Assembly: GCA_046726235.1 (NCBI GenBank) | Contig: JBKPAD010000007.1 | Location: forward strand, 1 to 64,000 | DNA length: 64,000 bases | Direction: 5' to 3' | Origin: Nitricoxidireducens sp046726235 | GTDB taxonomy: Bacteria > Pseudomonadota > Gammaproteobacteria > Burkholderiales > Rhodocyclaceae | In this document: in pieces, positions 1 through 7,597 of the stretch | How the letters are laid out: each line of letters starts with the position of its first letter | Numbering within the stretch: the stretch's first letter is position 1 | Position numbers and translations under genes: made by a program | Notes under the pieces: generated by a model | Told to the model about the DNA's origin: nothing | Database searches by the model: none | Seen by the model: the letters and a program-made list of their open reading frames with translations, nothing else

Positions 1-1
1 C

Positions 2-211
2 GTGGCCAGCGGCGCAGTCGTGGTGAGCAACGGCGCCGGGCAACTCCAGCTCAACGCCGGTCAGTTCGGATTCGTCGGCGGCCCCAACGTGCCGCCGGCC
101 GCAGTTCCGCCGCAACAGGGCATCCAGGTCACCATGCCGCCTGCCATCTCCCAGAACAAGGGCGGCGGCCAGGGCATCGGCAAGGGCAAGGAAGGCGAGT
201 GCGCGCTGTAG
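2..211 (+). CDS. FecR-domain-like protein, C-terminal fragment (cut by window edge)
   Basis: Only the last 69 or so codons are in the window; the frame is open to the left edge, so the true start lies outside. The visible part carries a short beta-type segment of the form GAVVVSNGAGQLQLNAGQFG, which resembles the end of FecR-like beta domains in betaproteobacterial exported proteins. A proline-rich stretch (PPAAVPPQQG) and a Gly/Lys-rich tail ending in ECAL follow. A factor-independent terminator lies directly downstream, so this is the last gene of its unit. The FecR assignment rests on a short segment and is tentative; any other repetitive exported protein is possible. Confidence 0.5.
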   Translation: MASGAVVVSNGAGQLQLNAGQFGFVGGPNVPPAAVPPQQGIQVTMPPAISQNKGGGQGIGKGKEGECAL

Positions 212-236
212 GTTGAAGCCGCACGAGGTCTCGAAG

Positions 237-264
237 AACGCCGGCCTGGAGCCGGCGTTTTTCT
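237..264 (+). terminator. Rho-independent terminator after the FecR-like gene
   Basis: AACGCCGGC at 237-245 pairs perfectly with GCCGGCGTT at 251-259 across a five-base loop, followed by a run of T (258-262). This is the clearest intrinsic terminator in the window. It ends the partial first gene and insulates the hydrolase gene at 341. Confidence 0.85.
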
Positions 265-340
265 TTGGTCCGGCCGCCGATTGAATTCGGCATGTCGGCG
301 GCGTAATGTAGCGCGACCCCCAACGCGAGGAGACAACAAC

Positions 341-1198
341 ATGAAAAACCCCGAGTTCGACAGCCTCTTGCCCTCCATCGCCTTTGATCGGCGCGGCTTC
401 CTCGTCAGTTCCCTGGCCGCCGGGTTCACGCTGGCGGCGGGACCCATCATGGCGCAGACGGCGATCGTCACCGACACGCAGGGCCTGACGGCCGGCGAGA
501 TCAAGGTGCCGACGCCCGACGGCGCCATGCCGGCGTACCGCGCCCAGCCCGTGGGCGTGGCTAATCCGCCGGTGATCCTCGTGGTTCATGAGATCTTCGG
601 CGTCCATGAGTACATCAAGGACACCTGCCGACGCCTCGCCAAGATCGGCTACATGGCCATCGCGCCCGAGCTCTATGCGCGCTACGGCGATCCGTCGCAG
701 CTCAAGAACGTCCAGGAGGCGATGGCGCTGGCCGCCAAGGCGTCCGATGCCCAACTGATGGCGGACCTCGATGCCTGCGTCGCGTGGTCCAAGGCGAATG
801 GCGGCACCGATCGCCAGGGCATCACGGGCTTCTGCCGCGGCGGACGCACGGTGTGGCTCTATGCAGCCCATCAGCCGGCACTGAAAGCCGGCGTCGCCTG
901 GTACGGACAGCTCGACGGCGTGACGAACGCCAATACGCCGCGCTGGCCGCTCGACATCGCTGCCGACCTGAAGGCGCCGGTGCTCGGGCTCTACGGCGGC
1001 ACCGACCAGGGCATTCCGCTCACCGACGTCGAGGCGATGAGGGAAGCCATCGCCAAGGCCGGCGGCCGGTCGCAGATCCATGTTTACCCGGACGCCGGCC
1101 ACGCCTTTCATGCCGACTACCGGCCGTCCTACCGCAAGGAACCGGCCGAGGACGGCTGGCGCCGCATGCGGGAGTGGTTCGCGGCACACGGCGTCTGA
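341..1198 (+). CDS. Exported dienelactone hydrolase family protein
   Basis: This 285-residue alpha/beta hydrolase belongs to the dienelactone hydrolase (carboxymethylenebutenolidase) family. The nucleophile motif GFCRGG carries the catalytic Cys, the conserved Glu lies in HEIFG, and the catalytic His is in DAGHAFH near the end. The N-terminus has a twin-arginine-like signal (DRRGFLVSSLAAGF followed by an alanine-rich stretch ending AQ), so the enzyme is probably exported by Tat; ordinary DLH enzymes are cytoplasmic. The ATG at 341 has a good Shine-Dalgarno (GAGGAGA) upstream, whereas an in-frame start at 281 has none. The natural substrate cannot be told from sequence. Confidence 0.85.
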   Translation: MKNPEFDSLLPSIAFDRRGFLVSSLAAGFTLAAGPIMAQTAIVTDTQGLTAGEIKVPTPDGAMPAYRAQPVGVANPPVILVVHEIFGVHEYIKDTCRRLAKIGYMAIAPELYARYGDPSQLKNVQEAMALAAKASDAQLMADLDACVAWSKANGGTDRQGITGFCRGGRTVWLYAAHQPALKAGVAWYGQLDGVTNANTPRWPLDIAADLKAPVLGLYGGTDQGIPLTDVEAMREAIAKAGGRSQIHVYPDAGHAFHADYRPSYRKEPAEDGWRRMREWFAAHGV

Positions 1199-1285
1199 GC
1201 GGAAGGCTGCACCGGTCGGCCGCCCGTTCACCGCGGCCGGCTTAGGCCGGAACACGCCCCCGCTACCTGTAACGGCGCTTTGGGC

Positions 1286-1291
1286 TATAGT
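1286..1291 (+). promoter_or_regulatory. Probable -10 box for the SprA-like gene
   Basis: TATAGT lies 27 bases upstream of the ATG at 1318 in the 119-base gap after the hydrolase gene. No convincing -35 box is seen. The rest of the gap is GC-rich and shows imperfect CCGG-rich inverted repeats but no T-tract terminator. Confidence 0.35.
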
Positions 1292-1317
1292 TTTAGCGTC
1301 CTGGCGGAGTATTTCGA

Positions 1318-2025
1318 ATGCTTACCCTCAACAGTCGACTGAACACCATCGGCATCTCGACCGCCAAAGGCGTCGACGTGCCGATGCTGCGCGACCAGTT
1401 GAACTCGACCTTGCCGACTGCCGGCTCGAGCGCCTCGACGACGAAGCCCGAGGCGACCACCAAGCAGGAAGCGACCGCCGAAGCGCGCACCCAGGTCGCC
1501 ACCGCCAAGACGGAACTGTCGCAGGCCGAGCAGCGCCAGGTTCGTGAGCTCCAGCAGATCGACCGGGCCGTGCGCGCGCATGAGCAGGCGCACTTGTCGG
1601 CTGGCCGCGGCGTCGTCACCAGCGGCGTCAGCTTCACCTACACCTACGGTCCCGACGGCAAGCAGTATGCGATCGGCGGCGAGGTCGGCATCGACACGTC
1701 CCCCGAGCGCGAGCCGGAGGAAAACATCGACAAGGGCATCCGCATCCAGGAAGCGGCTCTGGCGCCGCGCGATCCTTCGCCGCAGGACTACCAGGTCGCC
1801 GCGGTCGGCAGCCGGCTCGAAGGCCAGGGACGCAGCGACCTGGTGCGCCAGCAGCAGCAAGAGACCATTGCCGCCGAAGCGGCCGCTGCCGAGCAGCGCA
1901 AGGCTGCCAGCGAGGAGGCGGCTGCCGCAGTTCCGGAAATCCCGAGCGGCGGCAAGGACCGCCTTGTACGTGACGCTTACCAGGCGTCCGCAGTCGCCGA
2001 AAGCAGCGTCAACACCTTCGCCTGA
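1318..2025 (+). CDS. SprA-related putative metalloprotease
   Basis: The 235-residue protein matches the SprA-related / CJM1_0395-type putative metalloprotease family. Its core at about residues 80-125 contains HEQAH, an HExxH zinc-peptidase motif, followed by a conserved segment with FTYTYGPDGKQYAIGGEVGID. The N-terminal third is Ser/Thr/Ala-rich and low complexity, and the C-terminal third is a Gln/Glu/Ala-rich probable coiled coil. No signal peptide is visible. Family members in Gram-negative bacteria have no firmly assigned substrate. The gene stands alone, convergent with the pyr cluster, 12 bases from the end of the dihydroorotase homologue. Family assignment is good; peptidase activity is inferred only from the motif. 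Confidence 0.75.
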   Translation: MLTLNSRLNTIGISTAKGVDVPMLRDQLNSTLPTAGSSASTTKPEATTKQEATAEARTQVATAKTELSQAEQRQVRELQQIDRAVRAHEQAHLSAGRGVVTSGVSFTYTYGPDGKQYAIGGEVGIDTSPEREPEENIDKGIRIQEAALAPRDPSPQDYQVAAVGSRLEGQGRSDLVRQQQQETIAAEAAAAEQRKAASEEAAAAVPEIPSGGKDRLVRDAYQASAVAESSVNTFA

Positions 2026-2037
2026 CGCAGTCGTCCG

Positions 2038-3318
2038 TCAGAACGGCGCCGACCAGGCGAGGTGGCCGTTGATCAGCGTGTAGCGAACTTCCCCGGCCAG
2101 CTCGAGGCCAAGGAACGGCGTGTTCTTGCCCTGGCTCTTGAGCCGGTCGCGCGTCACGCGCACCGGCGCCACCGGGTCGAACACGCAGATGTCGGCCGGG
2201 CGGCCGACTCCCAGCGTGCCGGCCTCGATGCCGAGAATCCGCGCCGGATCGGCGGTGATGCGCGCCAGCGCCTTCGCCAGCGGCAGCTTGTCTTCCGCCG
2301 CCCACTTGAGGGCCAGGGGCAGCAGCAATTCGAGCGCCGTGGCGCCGGATTCCGCCTCGGCGAACGGCGCCTGCTTGCCGTCGTCGTCGACCGGCGTGTG
2401 GTCGGAGCACAGCGCGTCGATGGTTCCGTTCGCCAGGCCCGCGCGCAAGGCATCGCGGTCGCGCTCGGAGCGCAGCGGCGGATCGAGCCGCGCGTGGGGA
2501 TCGAAGTAGCCGATGTCCTTGTCGCAAAGATGGAGATGATGCACGGCGACGTCGCAGGTCACCGACAGGCCTTCGGCCCGCGCGGCGGCGATCATGTCGA
2601 CGGCGGCGGCGCTCGAGACGCGAGTCACGTGCAGGCGGGCGCCGGTCTGGCGCGCAAGGCTGATCAGCGTGCCGAGCGCGACCGTTTCGGCAATCACCGG
2701 GATGCCGGTCAGGCCGAGGCGCGAGGCGACCTCCCCGTCATGGGCGACACCGTCCTTGCCGAGCCACGGGTCCTTCGCCTGCAGCCAGACGGGGAAACCG
2801 AACGTCGCCGCGTACTGCATCGCCCGCAACACCACCTGGGTATCGACGATCACGGTGCCGGCCTGGCCGAAGGCCATGCAGCCGGCTTCGGCAAGCTCCG
2901 CCATTTCGGTGAGGCGCGCTCCGGCGAGGCCGAGCGTCAGCGCGCCGACCGGATACACGTGCGCGAAGCCCGGTTGGCGCGCGCGGTGCTTGAGCATCTC
3001 GACCAGGCCCGGCTCGTCGAGCGGCGGATCGGTGTCCGGCGGGCAGGCGAGGCTGGTGATGCCGCCGCTGGCTGCGGCCGCCATTTCGGATTCGAGCGTG
3101 GCCTTGTATTCGAAGCCCGGCTCGCGCAGGCGCGCGGCGAGATCGACCAGTCCGGGGCAGACGACGCAGCCGGCGGCGTCGATCGTGGCTTCGGCGGCGA
3201 AGCCGTCCGGCGCCTTGCCGACGCCGACGATGCGGCCCTCGGCGACGAAAATGTCGGCGCGGCGATCGAGCCCGTTGGCGGCATCGACCGCGTGTCCGTT
3301 GATGATCTGGATGCGCAT
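2038..3318 (-). CDS. pyrX: Non-catalytic dihydroorotase homologue (PyrC'/PyrX)
   Basis: The protein (426 residues) has the full dihydroorotase amidohydrolase fold and follows pyrB with a one-base gap, as in the pyrBC' arrangement of pseudomonads. There the PyrC' chain is structural, needed to assemble aspartate transcarbamoylase. The metal-binding motif normally DLHVHLREPG reads DLAARLREPG at residues 59-68, so both strand-1 His ligands are lost (Ala61, Arg63). A later ligand motif, normally HVSHVS-like, reads HVTRVSS. A His in VAVHHLHL and the Asp of SDHTP remain. It is therefore very unlikely to be an active dihydroorotase, and a true pyrC should exist elsewhere in the genome. Confidence 0.88.
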   Translation of the reverse strand: MRIQIINGHAVDAANGLDRRADIFVAEGRIVGVGKAPDGFAAEATIDAAGCVVCPGLVDLAARLREPGFEYKATLESEMAAAASGGITSLACPPDTDPPLDEPGLVEMLKHRARQPGFAHVYPVGALTLGLAGARLTEMAELAEAGCMAFGQAGTVIVDTQVVLRAMQYAATFGFPVWLQAKDPWLGKDGVAHDGEVASRLGLTGIPVIAETVALGTLISLARQTGARLHVTRVSSAAAVDMIAAARAEGLSVTCDVAVHHLHLCDKDIGYFDPHARLDPPLRSERDRDALRAGLANGTIDALCSDHTPVDDDGKQAPFAEAESGATALELLLPLALKWAAEDKLPLAKALARITADPARILGIEAGTLGVGRPADICVFDPVAPVRVTRDRLKSQGKNTPFLGLELAGEVRYTLINGHLAWSAPF

Positions 3319-3319
3319 C

Positions 3320-4276
3320 TCAGTTCCCCGCCAGCATGGACATCACCGCCATCCGCACGGCGATGCCGAAAGTCACCTGCGGCAGGATCACCGCCTGGCC
3401 GCCGTCCGCCACCGCCGAATCGATCTCCACGCCACGGTTCATCGGCCCCGGGTGCATGACGATGGCGTCGGGCTTGGCCTGCTCGAGCTTATCGGGCGTC
3501 AGGCCGTAGTACTTGAAGTATTCCTGCGGGCTCGCCAGCAGGGCGCCGTTCATGCGCTCGTTCTGCAGGCGCAGCATCATCACGACGTCGACGCCGCGCA
3601 GGCCTTCGCGCATGTCGTTGAACACGCGCACGCCCATGCGCTCGACCTCGGTCGGCAGCAGCGTCTTCGGCGCGATCACGCGCACTTCCGGCACGCCGAG
3701 CGTGGTCAGCGCGTGGATCTGGCTGCGCGCGACGCGCGAGTGCAGCACGTCGCCGACGATCGCCACCGTGAGGCCGGTGAAGTCCTTCTTGTAGTGCCTG
3801 ATCGTGTACATGTCGAGCAGGCCCTGCGTCGGATGCGCGTGGCGGCCGTCGCCGGCATTGACGACGTGGATGTGGTCGGCGCCGGTGGCGCGCAGGTGCT
3901 GCGCGATCAAGTAAGGCGCGCCGCTTGCGGCGTGGCGCACGATGAACATGTCGGCCTGCATCGCGGCGAGGTTGTCCACCGTGTCGATCAGCGTCTCGCC
4001 CTTGGCGGTCGAGGAGGTGTTGATGTTGAGGTTGATGACGTCGGCCGACAGTCGCTTGGCGGCGATCTCGAAGGTCGTGCGCGTGCGCGTCGAGTTCTCG
4101 AAGAACAGGTTGAACACGCTCTTGCCGCGCAGCAGCGGCACCTTCTTCACCTCGCGCTCGGCGACCTCGGTGAAGGGCGCGGCGATGTCGAGGATCGACA
4201 GGATGATCTCGCGCGGCAGGCCCTCGATCGTCAGCAGGTGCTGGAGTTCGCCGTTTTTGTTGAGCTGCGGGTTCAT
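3320..4276 (-). CDS. pyrB: Aspartate carbamoyltransferase catalytic subunit
   Basis: PyrB condenses carbamoyl phosphate with aspartate, the first committed step of pyrimidine synthesis. The 318-residue protein carries the carbamoyl-phosphate loop FFENSTRTRTTFE and the HPGPMNRGVEI segment near the C-terminus, and has the usual family length. It overlaps the pyrR stop by four bases (ATGA) and is followed by the non-catalytic dihydroorotase homologue, with which the pseudomonad-type enzyme forms a large complex. No pyrI regulatory subunit is present, as expected for this type. Pyrimidine feedback on this operon probably acts through PyrR or translation; no attenuator is evident. Confidence 0.96.
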   Translation of the reverse strand: MNPQLNKNGELQHLLTIEGLPREIILSILDIAAPFTEVAEREVKKVPLLRGKSVFNLFFENSTRTRTTFEIAAKRLSADVINLNINTSSTAKGETLIDTVDNLAAMQADMFIVRHAASGAPYLIAQHLRATGADHIHVVNAGDGRHAHPTQGLLDMYTIRHYKKDFTGLTVAIVGDVLHSRVARSQIHALTTLGVPEVRVIAPKTLLPTEVERMGVRVFNDMREGLRGVDVVMMLRLQNERMNGALLASPQEYFKYYGLTPDKLEQAKPDAIVMHPGPMNRGVEIDSAVADGGQAVILPQVTFGIAVRMAVMSMLAGN

Positions 4277-4770
4277 TTCTCGACGATCCTGAAAGCGAGC
4301 TTGCCGTCATCGGTGCGCTCGAGGTCCAGATTGATGCCGGCCGGCACCTGCAGCGCGTGCGCGCACCAGGTGGCGCCGATCGGCAGTTCGCGGCCGCCGC
4401 GGTCGACCAGCACCGCGAGGTCCACCTTCGCCGGCCGCCCGTAGTCGAAGAGCTCGTTGAGCGCCGCGCGGATCGTGCGGCCGGTATAGAGCACGTCGTC
4501 GACGATCACGATGTGCGCGCCCTCGACGTCGAACGGGATCGACGACGGCTTGCGCCCGCCGTGCAGGCCGCGTTGGCCGTAGTCGTCGCGGTAGAAGGAG
4601 ACGTTCATGGTGCCGAGCGGCGCCTTGATGCCGAGTTCGCCATGCAGCCGCTCGGCGATCCAGGCGCCGCCGGTATGGATGCCGACGAGCGCCGTTTCGG
4701 GCGTCGCGTGCGGCCGCATCGCGTCCGCGAGGCGCCGGCAGAGGTCTTCGGCGGCGGGTAGGTTAGGCAT
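4273..4770 (-). CDS. pyrR: PyrR bifunctional pyrimidine regulator / uracil phosphoribosyltransferase
   Basis: This 165-residue PRTase-fold protein has the PRPP-binding loop VIVDDVLYTGRTIRAAL around residue 90. In Gram-positive bacteria PyrR binds pyr mRNA and controls attenuation; in proteobacteria it is commonly linked to pyrB and its regulatory role is less certain. It overlaps ruvX by eight bases upstream and pyrB by four bases downstream, so the genes form one transcript. Lys/Arg-rich surface segments such as GGRKPSSIPFD resemble those that bind RNA in PyrR, but RNA binding here is inference. Confidence 0.92.
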   Translation of the reverse strand: MPNLPAAEDLCRRLADAMRPHATPETALVGIHTGGAWIAERLHGELGIKAPLGTMNVSFYRDDYGQRGLHGGRKPSSIPFDVEGAHIVIVDDVLYTGRTIRAALNELFDYGRPAKVDLAVLVDRGGRELPIGATWCAHALQVPAGINLDLERTDDGKLAFRIVEK

Positions 4771-5191
4771 GGGCAGTCCGATCGAACCATGTTTGCAGGA
4801 TCACGGCGGCGGCCTCGGCGTCGATCGCCGCCTTGTTGCGGGAGGGCTTGGCGCCGCGTGCGGCGAGGCGGCCCTCGGCGATGCTCGACGACAGGCGCTC
4901 GTCGGCGAATTCCACCGGCAGTCCGAAGCGGCCATGGAGCTGGTTGGCGAAGCGCCGGCTGCGCGCGGTCATCTCATGCTCGGCGCCGTCGAGCGCCAGC
5001 GGCAGGCCGACGACGAGGCATGCCGGTTGCCACTCGGCGATCAGGCGGCCGATGGTGTCGAAACGCCGCGCGTTGTCGGGTGCGTCGATCGTCGTCAGCG
5101 GGCGCGCGCTCTTCAGCAGCGTCTCGCCGATTGCCACGCCGATGCGCCGGGTGCCGAAATCGAATGCCAGCACCAGGTCACCAGACTTCAT
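4763..5191 (-). CDS. ruvX: YqgF/RuvX Holliday-junction-resolvase-like nuclease
   Basis: The 142-residue protein has the RNase H-like fold of the YqgF family: the first catalytic Asp in LAFDFGTRRIGVA, VVGLPLALDG in the middle, and DERLSS plus DAEAAAVIL near the end. YqgF proteins process the 5' end of pre-16S rRNA and were first proposed as alternative junction resolvases. The chosen ATG at 5191 overlaps the yqgE stop (ATGA). The open frame extends further upstream to 5335, but that part is antisense-like to yqgE and has no protein character. The yqgE-ruvX-pyrR-pyrB order is widespread in beta- and gammaproteobacteria. Confidence 0.92.
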   Translation of the reverse strand: MKSGDLVLAFDFGTRRIGVAIGETLLKSARPLTTIDAPDNARRFDTIGRLIAEWQPACLVVGLPLALDGAEHEMTARSRRFANQLHGRFGLPVEFADERLSSSIAEGRLAARGAKPSRNKAAIDAEAAAVILQTWFDRTAHA

Positions 5192-5760
5192 GCATGTCCG
5201 GCGACTTCGGACAGGTTGGCGAAATCGACGCCGAGCAGGTGCATGGCCGCGGGCAGGCGCTCTTCGGGCGGCGTGTCGAAGATGATCTTCGGATCGGCGG
5301 CGACCGTGAGCCAGGCGTTCTGCGACAGCTCCCACTCGAGCTGGCCAGCCGACCAGCCGGCATAGCCGAGCGAGATCACGACGTCGTTCGGCGCGCCGCT
5401 CTCGCTGATTGCCTGCAGGATGTCGCGCGAACTCGTGAGCCCGATTTCTTCAGTGACGGTGAGCGTCGAGTGCCACTGGCCCTTGGGCCGATGCAGCACG
5501 AAGCCGCGGTCGGTCTGCACCGGGCCGCCGAAATACACCGGCAGTTCAGCGATCTCGGTCTGCGCCACCTCGGCCTCCAGCGGAATGTTCACCCGCTCGA
5601 AGAGGCCGGCGACGTTCATGTCGATCGGCCGGTTCACGATGATGCCGAGGGCGCCTTCGTCGTTGTGCTCGCAGATGTAGGTCAGCGTGCGCGAGAAGTT
5701 CGGGTCCGCCATCGCCGGCATGGCGATGAGGAAGTGGTTGACGAGGCTGACGGTGCTCAT
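5188..5760 (-). CDS. YqgE/AlgH family protein (UPF0301)
   Basis: This 190-residue cytoplasmic protein has hallmarks of the YqgE/AlgH family: LVNHFLIAMPAM near the start, FSRTLTYICEHNDEGALGIIVNRP in the first third, and FGGPVQTDRGFVLH mid-protein. The family's function is not settled; in Pseudomonas, AlgH was linked to alginate regulation and stress. It is the second gene of the minus-strand group that starts with rubredoxin and overlaps ruvX by four bases. A 99-base gap separates it from rubredoxin; I see no clear terminator there, so the two may be co-transcribed. Confidence 0.9.
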   Translation of the reverse strand: MSTVSLVNHFLIAMPAMADPNFSRTLTYICEHNDEGALGIIVNRPIDMNVAGLFERVNIPLEAEVAQTEIAELPVYFGGPVQTDRGFVLHRPKGQWHSTLTVTEEIGLTSSRDILQAISESGAPNDVVISLGYAGWSAGQLEWELSQNAWLTVAADPKIIFDTPPEERLPAAMHLLGVDFANLSEVAGHA

Positions 5761-5859
5761 GATTTCCTCATCATTCTAACTTTGGTTGGCTGGCCTGTCA
5801 TGGAGCCTGGATGATTCGACAAGGCAATTCCCGATCCGTTGCGGGAGGCGCATACCGGC

Positions 5860-6048
5860 TCAGTCGGCGAGCTGCGCCATCTCGAAATCCTCCTTGCGCG
5901 CACCGCACTCGGGGCAAGACCAGTTCGGCGGTACGTCTTCCCAGCGCGTGCCGGGCGCGATGCCCTCGTCGGGCAGTCCGGCCGCCTCGTCGTAGACGAA
6001 GCCGCACACGAGGCAGATCCAGCGGCGGTACGGGGCGGTCTCGCTCAT
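5860..6048 (-). CDS. Rubredoxin
   Basis: The 62-residue protein has two CxxCG-type knuckles, ICLVCGFVYDEA and CPECGARKEDF, which bind a single iron. The middle contains the conserved GIAPGTRWEDVPPNW segment. Rubredoxins of this size carry one electron to oxygen- or peroxide-reducing partners or alkane hydroxylases; no such partner is adjacent. It is divergent from thiD, with 66 bases between the two starts. The length is typical and the assignment is secure; the electron acceptor is unknown. Confidence 0.95.
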   Translation of the reverse strand: MSETAPYRRWICLVCGFVYDEAAGLPDEGIAPGTRWEDVPPNWSCPECGARKEDFEMAQLAD

Positions 6049-6068
6049 GGGTCGCTTGGGCTTTCGGT

Positions 6069-6074
6069 TAAAAT
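6069..6074 (+). promoter_or_regulatory. Possible -10 box for thiD operon
   Basis: TAAAAT in the short divergent region between rubredoxin and thiD, 41 bases upstream of the thiD ATG. No good -35 box is seen. The leader is too short for a TPP riboswitch, and no thi-box sequence is visible. Confidence 0.35.
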
Positions 6075-6114
6075 CGACCCCATCTTAGCGCAGCGCCTGC
6101 GGGCGCGCTCGTTC

Positions 6115-6963
6115 ATGGCCTCTGCCGCCCCAGACCTGCTTCCGCCGATCGTCATGACCTTCGCGGCGTCCGACCCGACGGGCGGCGCCGGCGTGCAGGC
6201 CGACCTCCTGACGCTCGCCAGCATGGGTTGCCACCCGCTGTCGGTCGTGACCGCGCTGACCATCCAGGACACGCGCGGCGTCGAGGACGTGCTGCACATC
6301 GACGCCGACTGGGTGGCCGACCAGGCGCGTGCCCTGCTCGAAGACATGCCCGTCGCGGTCTTCAAGCTCGGCATGCTCGGCAGCGCCGAAGTGGTCTCGG
6401 TCATCGCCGAGATTCTCGCCGACTACCCGGACGTGCCGCTGGTGCTCGACCCGGTGCTGGCGTCGGGTCGCGGCGACGCGCTCGCCGACGAGGAAACCAT
6501 CGACGCCATCCGCGAACTGCTGCTGCCGCAGACGACGATCCTCACGCCCAACAGCATCGAAGCACGGCGGCTCGCGCTCGACGAGGACGTGGACGACGAT
6601 GATCCGGAGCTGGCCGAGTGCGCCGGCCGCCTGGTCGCCGCCGGCTGCGAATACGTGCTCGTCACCGGCACCCACGAGAACACGCAGCAGGTCGTCAACG
6701 TGCTGTACGCCGAGAAGGGCGTGGTGCGCAGCGACGCCTGGGAGCGCCTGCCCGGCAGCTACCACGGCTCCGGCTGCACGCTGGCCTCGGCGATCGCCGC
6801 CAACCTCGCCAACGGGCTGGAGATCGGCGACGCCGTGCGCGACGCGCAGGACTACACCTGGCAGGCGCTGGCGGCCGGCTTCCGGCCGGGCATGGGCCAG
6901 TTCATCCCCGATCGCTTCTTCTGGGCGCGCGGCGAGGAGCAGGCGGAGGGCGACGATGCCTGA
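6115..6963 (+). CDS. thiD: Hydroxymethylpyrimidine/phosphomethylpyrimidine kinase
   Basis: ThiD phosphorylates HMP and HMP-P in the pyrimidine branch of thiamin synthesis. The 282-residue protein shows the ribokinase-type start FAASDPTGGAGVQADLLT, the VLDPVLASGRG segment and the anion-hole/catalytic region PGSYHGSGCTLASAIAA. The ATG at 6115 fits family length; the open frame upstream overlaps rubredoxin antisense and has no protein character. Its last codons overlap the thiE start by eight bases. It therefore supplies HMP-PP directly to ThiE encoded next. HMP-P itself would come from ThiC at 22048-23907. Confidence 0.94.
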   Translation: MASAAPDLLPPIVMTFAASDPTGGAGVQADLLTLASMGCHPLSVVTALTIQDTRGVEDVLHIDADWVADQARALLEDMPVAVFKLGMLGSAEVVSVIAEILADYPDVPLVLDPVLASGRGDALADEETIDAIRELLLPQTTILTPNSIEARRLALDEDVDDDDPELAECAGRLVAAGCEYVLVTGTHENTQQVVNVLYAEKGVVRSDAWERLPGSYHGSGCTLASAIAANLANGLEIGDAVRDAQDYTWQALAAGFRPGMGQFIPDRFFWARGEEQAEGDDA

Positions 6964-7597
6964 GCGTCCCGCCATCCCCCTGCGCGGCCTTTATGCGATC
7001 ACGCCCGACGACCATCTGCTGCCGCGCCTGTCGGCGCTGGTGTCGAGCGCGCTCGCCGGCGGCGTGCGCTTCGTCCAGTACCGCAACAAGTTCGCCCCGG
7101 CGCCGCTCAAGCGCGCGCAGGCCGCCGAGATGCTGCGCATCTGCCGCGCCGCCGACGCGCGCCTGATCGTCAACGACGATCTCTGGCTGGCGATGGAAAT
7201 CGGCGCCGACGGCGTGCACCTCGGCCGCGACGACGGCGACATCCGCATGGCGCGCCAGGCGCTCGGTCCCAAGCGCATCCTCGGCGTTTCCTGCTACGGC
7301 GACTTCGATCGCGCCAAGGCGGCGGCCGACGCGGGCGCCGACTACATCGGCATCGGCAGCGTGTTCGCCTCGACGGTCAAGCCCGAGGCGACGCGCGCGT
7401 CGATGGATTTGCTGACGCGCGCCAAGCGTGAACTCGGCATCCCGGTCGCCGCCATCGGCGGCATAACGATCCAGAACGTCGGGCAGGTCATCGACGCCGG
7501 CGCCGACATGGTGGCCGTCATCACCGACCTCTTCAACACCATGAACATCCAGGAGCGGGCCGCCGCCTACCAGAAGCTATTCAAGGAAAAACCGTAA
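6956..7597 (+). CDS. thiE: Thiamin-phosphate synthase
   Basis: ThiE joins HMP-PP and thiazole phosphate to thiamin phosphate. The 213-residue TIM-barrel protein has QYRNK at the phosphate site, NDDLWLA, GADGVHLGRDDGD, GVSCYGD, GADYIGIGSVFAS and the phosphate-binding AAIGGI near the end. The ATG at 6956 lies within the 3' end of thiD, and its stop shares one base with the hemL start (TAATG). This gives a tightly coupled thiD-thiE-hemL-gdx transcript. Confidence 0.95.
   Translation: MPERPAIPLRGLYAITPDDHLLPRLSALVSSALAGGVRFVQYRNKFAPAPLKRAQAAEMLRICRAADARLIVNDDLWLAMEIGADGVHLGRDDGDIRMARQALGPKRILGVSCYGDFDRAKAAADAGADYIGIGSVFASTVKPEATRASMDLLTRAKRELGIPVAAIGGITIQNVGQVIDAGADMVAVITDLFNTMNIQERAAAYQKLFKEKP

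Noticed and set aside
5839..6114. Upstream extension of thiD to 5839
   Set aside because: It overlaps rubredoxin in antisense, has no protein-like character, and the ATG at 6115 gives the usual ThiD length.
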